Assembly: GCF_018130545.1 (NCBI RefSeq)
Contig: NZ_JAFCKF010000013.1
Coordinates: forward strand, 62,001-126,000
Reading direction: 5' to 3'
From: Bradyrhizobium tropiciagri
GTDB taxonomy: Bacteria; Pseudomonadota; Alphaproteobacteria; Rhizobiales; Xanthobacteraceae
Length of the DNA stretch: 64,000 nucleotides
This document shows, piece after piece, positions 23,666-31,318 of the stretch. Position 1 is the stretch's first letter, and every line of letters starts with the position of its first letter. The position numbers and the translations under genes are program-made. The notes beneath the pieces are model-generated. The model had not been told where the DNA came from. It ran no database searches and saw nothing but the letters and a program-made list of their open reading frames with translations.

Positions 23666-23892
23666 GCGTGCGCTGAATGCGAAAGGAGACTCAGAGACGT
23701 CCGGTTGATTACCGGGCGGCGGGGTCCTCCTTTATTGCCAATTATTGCTACCTTTTCCCGATGTCCGTGCCGTCTTTTCCCGGTACCGTGCATAGCGCTC
23801 TTGGATGGGCGCGGAGGACGGCCCGCCGCATTGGCCTGCTAGCCCCGGACAGCGTCGGAGCCGTTCCTCTTTAACGCTCGGGAAACTGGGCC

Positions 23893-23976
23893 ATGAACGG
23901 CGTCGAGTACAGCCTTGTGGCTCTTGCGTTCATCGCGCTCATCGTGGGCATCAGCGCGCTTCTAATCGTTTTCTGA
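23893..23976 (+). CDS. Tiny transmembrane peptide
   Basis: 27 residues, MNGVEYSLVALAFIALIVGI then SALLIVF. It is almost entirely one membrane helix. A good intrinsic terminator begins four bases after its stop, which argues that this short reading frame is a real transcription unit. The ribosome site is weak (GGGAAACTGGG). Confidence 0.45.
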   Translation: MNGVEYSLVALAFIALIVGISALLIVF

Positions 23977-23979
23977 CTT

Positions 23980-24016
23980 GGCCTCAGCTTGTACCCCCTC
24001 GCTGGGGCCGTTTTTT
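23980..24016 (+). terminator. Intrinsic terminator
   Basis: GGCCTCAGC (23980-23988) pairs with GCTGGGGCC (24001-24009) with one G-T pair, followed by GTTTTTT. Confidence 0.75.
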
Positions 24017-24088
24017 GCGAGGCGAACACAACATAACGCCGTCCGCACCGTTCGAAGCGGCGTTCCGATCAGCATTTGGAGGTTCATT

Positions 24089-24331
24089 ATGCGAATTGCG
24101 CTGTCTGTTGGAGTGGCCGGATTTTTCTCATTAGCGATATCGGGCGGCTTGCTTGAGAGCGCCTTCGCTCAGAGCGCGAAGGCAAAGTCGAAGCCCCAAC
24201 CAGCGCCGGCTGGGCAAATGATCTGCAATTCGTCGGGAGGATGCAGACCGGTTAAGCCGGGCTGCAAGGTCGAGCCGAGCAACTACGTTGGCCAGGTCGA
24301 AGTTTGCCCGGGTGAGAAGCGACCAATCTAG
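24089..24331 (+). CDS. Small secreted protein with cysteine pairs
   Basis: An 80-residue precursor. The signal peptide MRIALSVGVAGFFSLAISGG ends near SAFA-QS. The mature part has MICNSSGGCRPVKPGCKVEP and VEVCPGEKRPI, four cysteines that could form two disulfides in the periplasm. GGAGG eight bases before the ATG at 24089 decides the start. A hairpin (24035-24064) lies in its leader. The 3' end overlaps the antisense DUF6894-like frame. Function unknown. Confidence 0.65.
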   Translation: MRIALSVGVAGFFSLAISGGLLESAFAQSAKAKSKPQPAPAGQMICNSSGGCRPVKPGCKVEPSNYVGQVEVCPGEKRPI

Positions 24332-24476
24332 AAACGAGTCTCTTAGCCTCTCTGGCCACACCACCCAACGCGGCGGCAGCCTCCATCTTGGCGGAACGAA
24401 CGTCTTTGAGTTCCAATCCCTCATCGTCGGGGCAAAGATCGCGTCCTTCTCGGATGTCGGAAAAGTAGCGTGTCAT
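24252..24476 (-). CDS. DUF6894-like small protein, C-terminus altered
   Basis: 74 residues, starting MTRYFSDIREGRDLCPDDEG then LELKDVRSAKMEAAAALGG. This is the opening of the small DUF6894 family (M-x-R-Y-F-F-D-I-x-x-G). GGAGG six bases before the ATG supports it. After about residue 48 it loses the usual ending strand and runs antisense over the 3' end of the 24089 gene. It is probably truncated or frameshifted. The role of the family is unknown. Confidence 0.5.
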   Translation of the reverse strand: MTRYFSDIREGRDLCPDDEGLELKDVRSAKMEAAAALGGVAREAKRLVSRLVASHPGKLRPGQRSCSARPCSPA

Positions 24477-24921
24477 CCGCGCCTCCTAATTGGGCGGCTA
24501 CGGGAGCGGTGCAGGCTTGTTCCTGAGCATGTTCCGGCGCGCCGCGCTCTCGGGGGGCAGGGAGGCGCGAACGCATTTCATTCAGCGTCCCTATGTCGCC
24601 GGGCAAGCGCCTTTGCCTTCTCTAGCGCCTGATGGCTGTCGTCGACAGCTCGAACCGATCGGCGAATTTCCGGGCGACCTTTGGGCGGGATTTCGATCGG
24701 CTTTCGCGTGATCGGCATCCTTCCAAGATAGGTATCAGGCACCGGTTTGGCGAGTTCCGCATAGACCAATTGTGCATTGTTTTGCGGGGGCCAGTTTGCG
24801 GAGAATCTCTGTACGCAGCGGCATGCTACAACGCCTGCGCAACTACGCACCAGCGCCGGGTAAGGGGCGCTGGTGTTTTTATGAGGACCGGTGCTGTCCT
24901 AGTTGCAGCTTCCTGCTGACC
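24477..24921. other. Region without a confident gene; possible broken small gene
   Basis: On the minus strand from 24719, MPITRKPIEIPPK opens like a small Bradyrhizobium orphan but then appears frameshifted. I could not support a full product. The only strong element is the terminator at 24848-24880. Confidence 0.35.
24848..24880 (+). terminator. Intrinsic terminator with no assigned upstream gene
   Basis: CACCAGCGCC (24848-24857) pairs perfectly with GGCGCTGGTG (24866-24875), followed by TTTTT. No plus-strand coding gene precedes it for 500 bases, so it may end a small RNA. Confidence 0.7.
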
Positions 24922-25179
24922 TTAGTCGGTCCAAGTGCGGTCTCCACACAGCCCGCATTCAAACGTATGAATGACAATTCCGCTCTCAGATTCCATGATT
25001 GTTCTAACAAGAGTGAGCGTAGCTCCACAAAAGCGGCAGTCATGATGTGATCGGTCCGGGACGGAGGCGATCTTCTCAGCTCGAAATAGGTCCACGCCAG
25101 CCGCGCCGTTTTGGAAGTGAAGTCGCGATGCGTTTACAATCAGTCCGGCAAATGCTCGATCAGCGTCAGCTGCCCACAA
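24922..25179 (-). CDS. Zinc-ribbon small protein
   Basis: 85 residues as an open frame from a TTG at 25179; the true start is uncertain. The C-terminal half reads HHDCRFCGATLTLVRTIMES, then FECGLCGDRTW. Two C-x2-C knuckles 30 residues apart form a zinc ribbon. This C-terminal module is familiar from Bradyrhizobium orphans. Function unknown. From 25180 to 25529 I see no gene. Confidence 0.6.
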   Translation of the reverse strand: MWAADADRAFAGLIVNASRLHFQNGAAGVDLFRAEKIASVPDRSHHDCRFCGATLTLVRTIMESESGIVIHTFECGLCGDRTWTD

Positions 25180-25529
25180 GAAGGCATTGAACCTCCAATG
25201 GGTTCAAGTGGGAAGAATAGGCGTGAACGTTACGGCGATTCCCACCCGTGCGGTGTGGCGCGATACCCACTGTGGACAACAAACAATATTCCCCGCATCG
25301 GATTCGTTCAGGATCGCAGGGGCCTAGAGGGCGCCTGCTACTGGCACTCCATGTAGATCCGGCCATCCTGGAGCGGCTTGAATGCTTGCGCGGATGCCGT
25401 TAGCGCTTGCTGAAGGCGAAAAATCCGCCGTCATCAAACAAAGGTTGAGAGCGTGCGGCGCGATGCTAAAGTGGTCGAGATTTTACTGATCAATTGCTGC
25501 TTGAGAACCAATTGCAATGAGGGCGAGCC

Positions 25530-25775
25530 GTGCCCACGACGGAAGAATTCCGGGAAGAAGCCGAGGCTCAAATCGCGAGGGCTTCCAGACAAGGGCGTCC
25601 GCATATCGAGATCAATGCAGGTGAACTGCATCGGATAGTGAGTCCGGATCAGAACAGGCATTCGATTGCTTGCGACGCTATGCGTCAGCTTATGGGACCA
25701 GCTGATGTGGTGATCTATGAAGCTCCGGCGGGAGACGGTCCATCATTTACCGTTCGGTATGCGCTGCCTCGTTAG
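25530..25775 (+). CDS. Small soluble protein, unknown
   Basis: 81 residues from a GTG start (25530) with GAGGG five bases upstream. It begins MPTTEEFREEAEAQIARASR and continues GRPHIEINAGELHRIVSP. Acidic N-terminal helix, then a beta-rich part with GPADVVIYEAPAGDG. The pattern recalls small restriction-like or regulatory orphans near rhizobial islands, but I cannot assign it. From 25776 to 26022 I see nothing. Confidence 0.5.
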   Translation: MPTTEEFREEAEAQIARASRQGRPHIEINAGELHRIVSPDQNRHSIACDAMRQLMGPADVVIYEAPAGDGPSFTVRYALPR

Positions 25776-26022
25776 CATCAGCCTTTACGATCTAGGGGGC
25801 TCTGTGTGCCGCGAGGATTGCGGCAATCTGTTCGGTGTCTCGGTGCGCGTTGGCTCTGGTTGTCGGCTCGGCTCGGGAGTCCTATTGCCGCGGACCATCC
25901 AACTCGCAAGTCGAGCATAGCCGCGCCTTAGCGCGGGAAGCAGACCCTCGTGGTCGCCTTGATCCATTGCTCATAAACCAGCAGGCAGAGAGGGCGGATC
26001 CTTGGACTCACTGGCCGACCGG

Positions 26023-26430
26023 TTATTCGGGCGGCCGCACCGGTCCCGCGAGAAGTCGGTATGTCGGGATCCAAGCCGAGTTCCACGTTTCCAGCGTTGT
26101 ACCGCAGACGGAGCATGCAAAGCTACCTTTCTTGCGATCTTCTACGGTGGACTGGGTACGGTCGTAGACAGCGCCGCACGGGCAACTTCGGTGGCTTGTT
26201 TCCAATTCGCTTGAACCCAAAGGAACTAGTTGAGAGGACGGGGCGCGTCTGCCTTCCGGATGCCCGTCGATTGTCCTCTTTGCTGCGGCTATCTCTTGCC
26301 GCGTACTTTGATAGGTCATTGTTCTGATGGTTTGACCGCCCGTTAGAGGCGCGATCTCAACCAGGAACCCGCCGCCGGGTTGCTCGACGACCACCAGCCG
26401 GTTCGCTGAATATTCGAGATTGTCTCTCAC
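26023..26430 (-). CDS. Two-part small protein with C-terminal zinc ribbon
   Basis: 135 residues. The N-terminal part (1-60, MRDNLEYSANRLVVVEQPGG) has beta strands. The C-terminal part holds CPCGAVYDRTQST, then FACSVCGTTLETWNSAWIPTY, a zinc ribbon with C-x-C and C-x2-C pairs. The C-terminal module occurs alone in other Bradyrhizobium orphans, so this may be a fusion of two small families. Function unknown. Confidence 0.55.
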   Translation of the reverse strand: MRDNLEYSANRLVVVEQPGGGFLVEIAPLTGGQTIRTMTYQSTRQEIAAAKRTIDGHPEGRRAPSSQLVPLGSSELETSHRSCPCGAVYDRTQSTVEDRKKGSFACSVCGTTLETWNSAWIPTYRLLAGPVRPPE

Positions 26431-26882
26431 GTCCGTGGTCCCGTTCCGTGCTCAAACAAACAATTGTAAGGGGCGCAATGTTCCTGCCGAGTGGGTAGGC
26501 TCAACCATCAGTGTGGGAACGAGCGAACTGTTCATCGATTGATACCTATGACGATGAAGGCCGCGAGTGTGCTTATTCGAGTGCTCTAACTGCGGACACC
26601 GCGAAGCATCGGAGCCAGCAGTGCTTGGACGCTGGACGGGGTCTCAAACGCACAACGCCGTCCGCTTGAAAACACGCGAACGGCGCTGGCCCTAGCCCCG
26701 AGAAGGTTGTTGCAAAATCCCGGTGGTGGTCCGTCTCACGTCCGGCCAAAAGGTTCATGACCCAGTTTGGCTATGAGCGTCTGCGACAAGTGGCCTCAGC
26801 AACCTTGGGGGCCTTGTAGAGGGAAAGGCGATTGCTGGGACCTTCCACCTGTCCGCCTGGTGCGTACGGCCAGGTTCGCGCT
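26431..26882. other. Region without a gene; hairpin at 26656-26685
   Basis: No coding sequence is supported. A hairpin (CGCCGT-C-CGC pairing with GCG-A-ACGGCG) carries the 12-mer AACGCCGTCCGC at 26654-26665. The same 12-mer is in the hairpin before the 24089 gene. Confidence 0.45.
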
Positions 26883-26972
26883 TTACTGCACGAACATCGC
26901 TATGCCGATGATGACGAGGGGGCTTAGTCCGACTAGGACGATGCAAACGCTTCCAAAGATGCCACTGCCCAT
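26883..26972 (-). CDS. Tiny transmembrane peptide
   Basis: 29 residues, MGSGIFGSVCIVLVGLSPLV then IIGIAMFVQ. A single membrane helix. GGAGC seven bases before the ATG supports translation. It resembles the 27-residue peptide at 23893 in build but not in sequence. Confidence 0.42.
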   Translation of the reverse strand: MGSGIFGSVCIVLVGLSPLVIIGIAMFVQ

Positions 26973-27239
26973 GACACTGCTCCGGCGTTGGAACCGGAGC
27001 CTACGCCCGATGGAACTCGGGCCGGTAGTGCAATTTGTGCCGAGCAATCTGCCGAAACAAAAATAGTCTAGAAGTCTCACTAGCGTTCGGCTCTCGTGCG
27101 AGCCAGCCTTGGCCGATCCCATGTGCAACCCAGCTCAATAGTCTTCGCCAGCCTTTTGGCGTGTGAGTGGGTTCACAAGAATATCGTAAACCGGGTGCTA
27201 CAATGCACCCATTCATTGATTTCATTGCTGCCGGAACCC

Positions 27240-27359
27240 ATGGCGAAATCTTTGGTAGTTGCGCTAGTGCTGCTTGCCGCCGTAGCAGCGCTACCAGTCC
27301 AACCTAGCGCCCTTATTCCGCTCCCGACAAAGCCGATGCCGGCCGTTCTCATTCCCTAG
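27240..27359 (+). CDS. Tiny exported or membrane peptide
   Basis: 39 residues, MAKSLVVALVLLAAVAALPV then proline-rich PTKPMPAVLIP. The N-terminal half is a signal-peptide-like helix. No clear ribosome site (CCGGAACCC). A real product is plausible but weakly supported. Confidence 0.38.
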   Translation: MAKSLVVALVLLAAVAALPVQPSALIPLPTKPMPAVLIP

Positions 27360-27437
27360 ATGAATCTAAGCTTGGTGTGTGAGGCTCGTCTCGCAGGACA
27401 GCTCTGCTGTCGTCCCTCTAGAATGGAGAGAGTTGCC

Positions 27438-27629
27438 ATGGAAGAGCGCAATGCCGCATCGCTGCGGACGCACGAGCGAAACGTCGAACACTATCAAGGG
27501 CTGCTGCGAACCAGACTTAATGACGTCGAGACCCGTTTCGTCGAACGACGTCTGTGGGAGGAGCGTTTCGCCGTTGGGATGATCAAGTTTGCGCGACGAA
27601 GATTGTGCTCAGAGAGGCCTATCGATTGA
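27438..27629 (+). CDS. Small charged helical protein
   Basis: 63 residues, MEERNAASLRTHERNVEHYQ then GLLRTRLNDVETRFVERRLW. Strongly helical with many Arg and Glu. GGAGAGAG before the ATG at 27438 supports this start over ATG 27423. The pattern H-E-R-N-x3-Y-Q-x-L-L-x-T-x-L-x-x-V-E-x-R-F resembles a small Bradyrhizobium orphan family. Role unknown. It converges with the 27669 gene. Confidence 0.55.
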   Translation: MEERNAASLRTHERNVEHYQGLLRTRLNDVETRFVERRLWEERFAVGMIKFARRRLCSERPID

Positions 27630-27668
27630 GTCTGCTCGCGTGCCGGACATGTTTGTCGGCCAGCACTT

Positions 27669-27863
27669 TCATACAAGCTTGAGTCTATCTTTCAGTTTGC
27701 GGTTGATGAGCATTTCAGCGCGCCGCTTTGCAAGTTCAGGCAACCTCGTGCGCACGACGCCGCGTATCACCTCTTCGTCCATCTCAACGACGATCTCGAA
27801 TTGGTCGTCGTATTGGTGTGTCACGCTGAACGTGACGCCTCGGTGGACATAGCTTGTCGGCAT
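27669..27863 (-). CDS. Small soluble protein, unknown
   Basis: 64 residues, MPTSYVHRGVTFSVTHQYDD then QFEIVVEMDEEVIRGVVRTR. Beta strands followed by a basic helix (AKRRAEMLINRKLKDRLKLV). No signal or cysteines. Function unknown. Confidence 0.55.
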   Translation of the reverse strand: MPTSYVHRGVTFSVTHQYDDQFEIVVEMDEEVIRGVVRTRLPELAKRRAEMLINRKLKDRLKLV

Positions 27864-27953
27864 AAGCGTGATTTAGCAATCGGCGCCGCCGTCCTGTACC
27901 GTGAAGATACGGGTTATCGTCCCGCTGCTGACATAGCGGTATGCGATCGTTCG

Positions 27954-28103
27954 CTACATGCCAGCCGCGATGTCGATCCCGTGTCGCGCCAGGGCCATCG
28001 ACACTACCAATCCGACAATGCTGAACAGTGTAACCAGAGCAAGGCTCGAAATCGGCCGACGGGAGGCACGGACATCCGTTATAGCCTTCGAAAGAGCAAC
28101 CAT
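27954..28103 (-). CDS. Very small single-span membrane protein
   Basis: 49 residues, MVALSKAITDVRASRRPISS then LALVTLFSIVGLVVSMALA. A basic N-terminus then one helix. GGGGAG nine bases before the ATG at 28103 supports translation. Function unknown. Confidence 0.5.
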   Translation of the reverse strand: MVALSKAITDVRASRRPISSLALVTLFSIVGLVVSMALARHGIDIAAGM

Positions 28104-28199
28104 TTGAAATTCTCCCCAGATCAATCCAGGAAGACTAGCAGTTAAATGTTACCGGCGAATTTCGCCGATCGTTTCAATTGAGCTTCACGGGAACGACTC

Positions 28200-28544
28200 C
28201 TAGCGCTCTCCCGGCCACCACGTCGAGGGCGGGTTCGTGGCCGAGATCTTGTTCGTACGCAAAGCTACGAGATGGCTCCGTTTGAAGGCGTAGCCATTCG
28301 ATCGAGAGCACTGCCTACAGCGCATGTAGCGCTCGAGTTCGTGGACGGGCGTCCACTTCGGGCGCCTTACGATATCCAATGCGACCGTCTGATGCGTCTC
28401 GCAGCCGAGGCACTTGACCTCACGATACCGATAGAGCCTCACCCCGCGCAGATGAGATCGAAGATTGTCGTTCCAATGATGACGGGTGAAACCTGGAAGT
28501 GGAACCGCCCGTAACTTGGAAACGGGCGACCCCTGCCGGACCAC
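28200..28544 (-). CDS. Zinc-binding small protein
   Basis: 114 residues. CLGCETHQTVALDIVRRPK is followed 30 residues later by MRCRQCSRSNGYAFKRSH. Two C-x2-C pairs and histidines suggest a zinc fold. The ending PSTWWPGER is, in my recollection, a frequent ending of Bradyrhizobium orphans. Function unknown. The next 300 bases (28545-28851) hold no supported gene, only half of a repeat (28778-28810). Confidence 0.6.
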   Translation of the reverse strand: MVRQGSPVSKLRAVPLPGFTRHHWNDNLRSHLRGVRLYRYREVKCLGCETHQTVALDIVRRPKWTPVHELERYMRCRQCSRSNGYAFKRSHLVALRTNKISATNPPSTWWPGER

Positions 28545-28777
28545 TACTCCCTTTTGCCCCAGGAGAAGCGATGGCCGACTCGGCAGCTACGTCAGTCAGC
28601 CGAGTTGGTTTCGAGAACAGCTATCGGTTTCCGGCAAACCGAGCCGGGGTAATCCGTAATGACGTTGTATTTGCCGGGAACGAGCAGTGGCTCTGGAAGT
28701 AGTGTTCCTCGGCTCCCGGCCGAAATCCCCCCAACCCTGGCCGGGAGTTGTGAATGGCGGCCTCGGCGCGCGGCGCC

Positions 28778-28810
28778 GGGGTCGTTCTCTCATTTGCGGG
28801 CTGCATAGTT
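28778..28810 (+). repeat. Dispersed repeat, copy 1
   Basis: Begins GGGGTCGTTCTC, then TCATTTGCGGGCTGCATAGTT. It is repeated at 29499-29529 with few changes. Confidence 0.5.
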
Positions 28811-28851
28811 GTTGCGGGGATTTACACCACGCCAGCCGTTCGCCCTTCAAC

Positions 28852-29322
28852 TCACAAGCAGCCCGGTTTTAGCCGCATCGACCGCAAAACACTATCCAAT
28901 CCGTTTCCGTTGCAGTCGACGGTGCGGATCGGCATCGGCCTTTCTTCGTGGACGGCTTGAACTTGTTTGCTACTGGCGAGGCGCTTTTTCTTTTTTAGGA
29001 TCGGGGCGGTCGCTTCATGTCGGTGTCGAGCGACGATAGGAGGGGGCACCGGGGCAGCGACGACAGGCACGGGCTCCGGGGCGGATATCGTCTGCGGTAC
29101 AGGCGGCGGCGCTACCAACGCGGTCGGCGGCGTCGGTGCCTCGAGAACGGCCGCACTGACGGCTGTATCGTGCTCAGGAATGAGCGACAGCCTATCGGCC
29201 TTCCCGACGCTCTCAGTCACCGGATACTCAACGAGCGGCCTCGGCGCGGATCTCCCAAGTGCTGCAACCGCACCCACCCCGACCAACCCCACTATTCCAA
29301 CCACTAAAATGCGGATCCACAT
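28852..29322 (-). CDS. Proline-rich membrane-anchored protein, unknown
   Basis: 156 residues from the ATG at 29322, which has GGGAG eight bases upstream. An N-terminal anchor (MWIRILVVGIVGLVGVGAVA) is followed by a Pro/Ala/Val-rich periplasmic stretch (about 60-105) and a basic run KKKKRLASSKQ. The end holds a cysteine pair, TVDCNGNGLDSVLRSM and KPGC. This looks like an envelope spacer protein. I recognise no domain. Confidence 0.55.
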   Translation of the reverse strand: MWIRILVVGIVGLVGVGAVAALGRSAPRPLVEYPVTESVGKADRLSLIPEHDTAVSAAVLEAPTPPTALVAPPPVPQTISAPEPVPVVAAPVPPPIVARHRHEATAPILKKKKRLASSKQVQAVHEERPMPIRTVDCNGNGLDSVLRSMRLKPGCL

Positions 29323-29498
29323 AAAATGGCTCCCGACCAACGCAGCGAAACGCGGAGCTTCCGAAAAACCGCAGCCTGTCGCCGAAACTTGCCGAGAATA
29401 AGGCTAAGCTATTGGAACCTTTGATGGAATAGGGGCTGCTTGGGCATTCGTCGCGGGTAGGGGGAGCGGCGCGGGGTTGGGCTCTAGCGCTTGATGTT

Positions 29499-29529
29499 GG
29501 GGTCGTTCTCATTTGTCGGCTGCATAATT
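29499..29529 (+). repeat. Dispersed repeat, copy 2
   Basis: Begins GGGGTCGTTCTC, then ATTTGTCGGCTGCATAATT. A strong hairpin follows at 29532-29560: CCCAGCGCT pairs with AGCGCTGGG, with no T run. The stretch 29323-29695 otherwise has no supported gene. Confidence 0.5.
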
Positions 29530-29695
29530 AATCCCAGCGCTCCGGGGAAGAGCGCTGGGACTGATGGCGAGGCAGCTGGCTTGGGGCGGGATTGCGCCGT
29601 CGCTCAACTGCCTAATTTTCCCGACACTGAATCGTTCCTATCGAGTGGCCCGAAATCCCAAGCGTCACTCAGGCTCATAGCCTATCCCGAGACGA

Positions 29696-29824
29696 TCACC
29701 GCCTGCTGGCGACGTGTACCGGCGAATTGGAGCTTGGCTCCGGCGGACCAAGGGTCGCCCAAACCGCGATGGCAATGGCGAGCGCCGCAAGCACCGTCTT
29801 CCTTGCAATGTTCTCGCCATTCAT
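29696..29824 (-). CDS. Very small anchored peptide
   Basis: 42 residues, MNGENIARKTVLAALAIAIA then VWATLGPPEPSSN. One hydrophobic helix and a short polar tail. GGGAGG seven bases before the ATG is a strong ribosome site. It starts 14 bases after the stop of the zinc-ribbon gene at 29839, so they form a small operon. Confidence 0.5.
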   Translation of the reverse strand: MNGENIARKTVLAALAIAIAVWATLGPPEPSSNSPVHVASRR

Positions 29825-29838
29825 CGGCTGCCTCCCGC

Positions 29839-30063
29839 TCATTTCACGCCGGCTTCGGGAATGATGTTTTTGTTCACTCGGAGGTGAGGGGTCACCAGGA
29901 CCTCGCCGTCCGACGTGATCCTAATTCCGTGCCCGTTGGGGCAAAGGAGATTGGATATCGCACGATACACGAGCGCGGCCCCCGCGGCGGAAACGGTCAG
30001 CGCGACCTCACCGCAAGTCGGGCACAAGAACTTTTTGTCCGTAGGCACTGTTGGAGACACCAT
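29839..30063 (-). CDS. Small zinc-ribbon-like protein
   Basis: 74 residues. [17 protein letters not shown] is followed by [12 protein letters not shown], giving C-x2-C and C-x2-G-H ligands. The rest is a short beta hairpin. Function unknown. It is the first gene of a pair with 29696-29824. Confidence 0.55.
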   Translation of the reverse strand: MVSPTVPTDKKFLCPTCGEVALTVSAAGAALVYRAISNLLCPNGHGIRITSDGEVLVTPHLRVNKNIIPEAGVK

Positions 30064-30235
30064 CGGGAAACCTCCCGAAAGTTACGCCACCGCTCAGAGT
30101 TTAGCGATGATTGCGCCAATCAAGTATGGCGGGGTTCACACAAGCCTAGAAAGAGAAGAGGTGGCGGCGTTTCGCCTTGCGAGGTATGGCGCTGTCGAAC
30201 TAGGTTGCCGTCATTCCTCAAGGGAGATTTGTCTA

Positions 30236-30439
30236 GTGGCTACCGGTACAGTGAAGTGGTTCAACCCGACGAAGGGCTATGGTTTCATCCAGCCGGACAA
30301 CGGTGGCAAGGATGTCTTTGTGCATATTTCGGCAGTTGAGAAAGCGGGACTGAGCAGCCTCAACGAGGGTGCAAAGATTAGCTACGAAGAGCGGGAAAAC
30401 CGCGGCAAGACGTCAGCCGAAAACCTCCGGTTGGGCTGA
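30236..30439 (+). CDS. Cold-shock protein (CspA family)
   Basis: 67 residues, an OB-fold single-strand nucleic-acid chaperone. It begins with GTG (30236): [23 protein letters not shown]1 is KGYGFI and RNP2 is DVFVHI. The ending SAENLRLG is normal. GGGAG nine bases upstream decides the start. Upstream is a long untranslated stretch, common for csp mRNAs. It is followed by two terminators. Confidence 0.9.
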   Translation: MATGTVKWFNPTKGYGFIQPDNGGKDVFVHISAVEKAGLSSLNEGAKISYEERENRGKTSAENLRLG

Positions 30440-30535
30440 CGTCGCGTCTGCACCGGTCTCTTACGGGCGGCCCGTAAGACTGGCGTCAGCTGGAAATGCT
30501 TAGATACACAGACTGCAACATGGAGCGACAGTTAC

Positions 30536-30567
30536 CGCCCGGCCGCCTTCTGGCTGCCGGGCGTTTT
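30536..30567 (+). terminator. Intrinsic terminator after the csp gene
   Basis: CGCCCGGC (30536-30543) pairs with GCCGGGCG (30556-30563), then TTTT. A smaller hairpin without T run precedes it at 30460-30478. Confidence 0.6.
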
Positions 30568-30581
30568 ACAGGTAACTCACC

Positions 30582-30617
30582 GCCTCAGGGTGTACCGCTC
30601 CTGAGGCCGTCTTTTTT
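30582..30617 (+). terminator. Second intrinsic terminator
   Basis: GCCTCAGG (30582-30589) pairs with CCTGAGGC (30600-30607), then CGTCTTTTTT. Confidence 0.75.
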
Positions 30618-30847
30618 CATGCTCATGCCAGCGCGCAGAGAAAGCTTGGCTTGACCGACTTCTTGCGTCGGAGCTGACATAATGCGCTAGTGCAAGAATA
30701 CATCGATGAAGTTGATCAAGAGCGCGCCGCGGAAGCGGCAGTGACGAAGCTCGCGAACAGCGCGGGAACGACGAGTGGCTAACGCCTTAGGTCTGGGTGG
30801 CTAACATCGACGGAAGTTATTGAGAATGAAAGAGAAGAACAAAGCGG

Positions 30848-30901
30848 TGGCGATCCCGGCAGGATTCGAACCTGCGACCCGCGGAGTAGAAATCCGCTAC
30901 T
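30848..30901 (-). pseudogene. tRNA-Arg(TCT) 3' fragment
   Basis: Minus strand: anticodon arm GCGGA-TTTCTAC-TCCGC (anticodon TCT), T arm GCAGG-TTCGAAT-CCTGC, acceptor 3' strand CGGGATC, G, CCA. No matching acceptor 5' strand (GATCCCG) or D arm follows at 30902-30970. It is a third tRNA 3'-half in the window and probably an old integration scar. The rest of 30618-31318 has no supported gene. Confidence 0.65.
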
Positions 30902-31318
30902 CGGCTAATGGCCCCGCGCGCGTTTGGTGGCCTGTCTAAAAGGGCACCCAAGCGCTGGAAATGTGCCCAATCATTCCCGGTTTCGATAAGCCATTGAAAT
31001 CGCAGCAAATGCGAACGCCCTCCGAGCGCACCATAAACCCACGTTTGCCAGTCGCCTGTATCCGCATCCGCGACAAACATAGCCGCATGGATTGATGGCC
31101 TCTTTCATACCCTGCGACCGGCTTTCGACCTCTTTCGGACGTCTGACGGCAGTCAACCCGAAGCCATTTGCGGCCCTTGGCGGATCGTTGAATCCGACGC
31201 TGTTGATGACGGCTTCGAACGGTTAGCGGACGATCGAGGGGCAACGCTGCGAAGCCCGCTTTTGACCCGTTTCAGACATCGCGTATGTGCAATATTATGT
31301 TCCCGGGGAGAAGGTCGT

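Noticed and set aside
23677-23874. A 65-codon plus-strand frame just after the 23652 FixK box
   Set aside because: The protein-like cysteine-rich gene on the minus strand is a better target of the box. This frame has no motif or conserved look.
25963-25977. TTGATCCATTGCTCA as a FixK box
   Set aside because: The spacing and the right half-site do not fit the TTGAT-N4-ATCAA pattern.
30817-31080. Minus-strand frame with RRFESCRDR
   Set aside because: It is the translated T arm and anticodon arm of the tRNA-Arg fragment.
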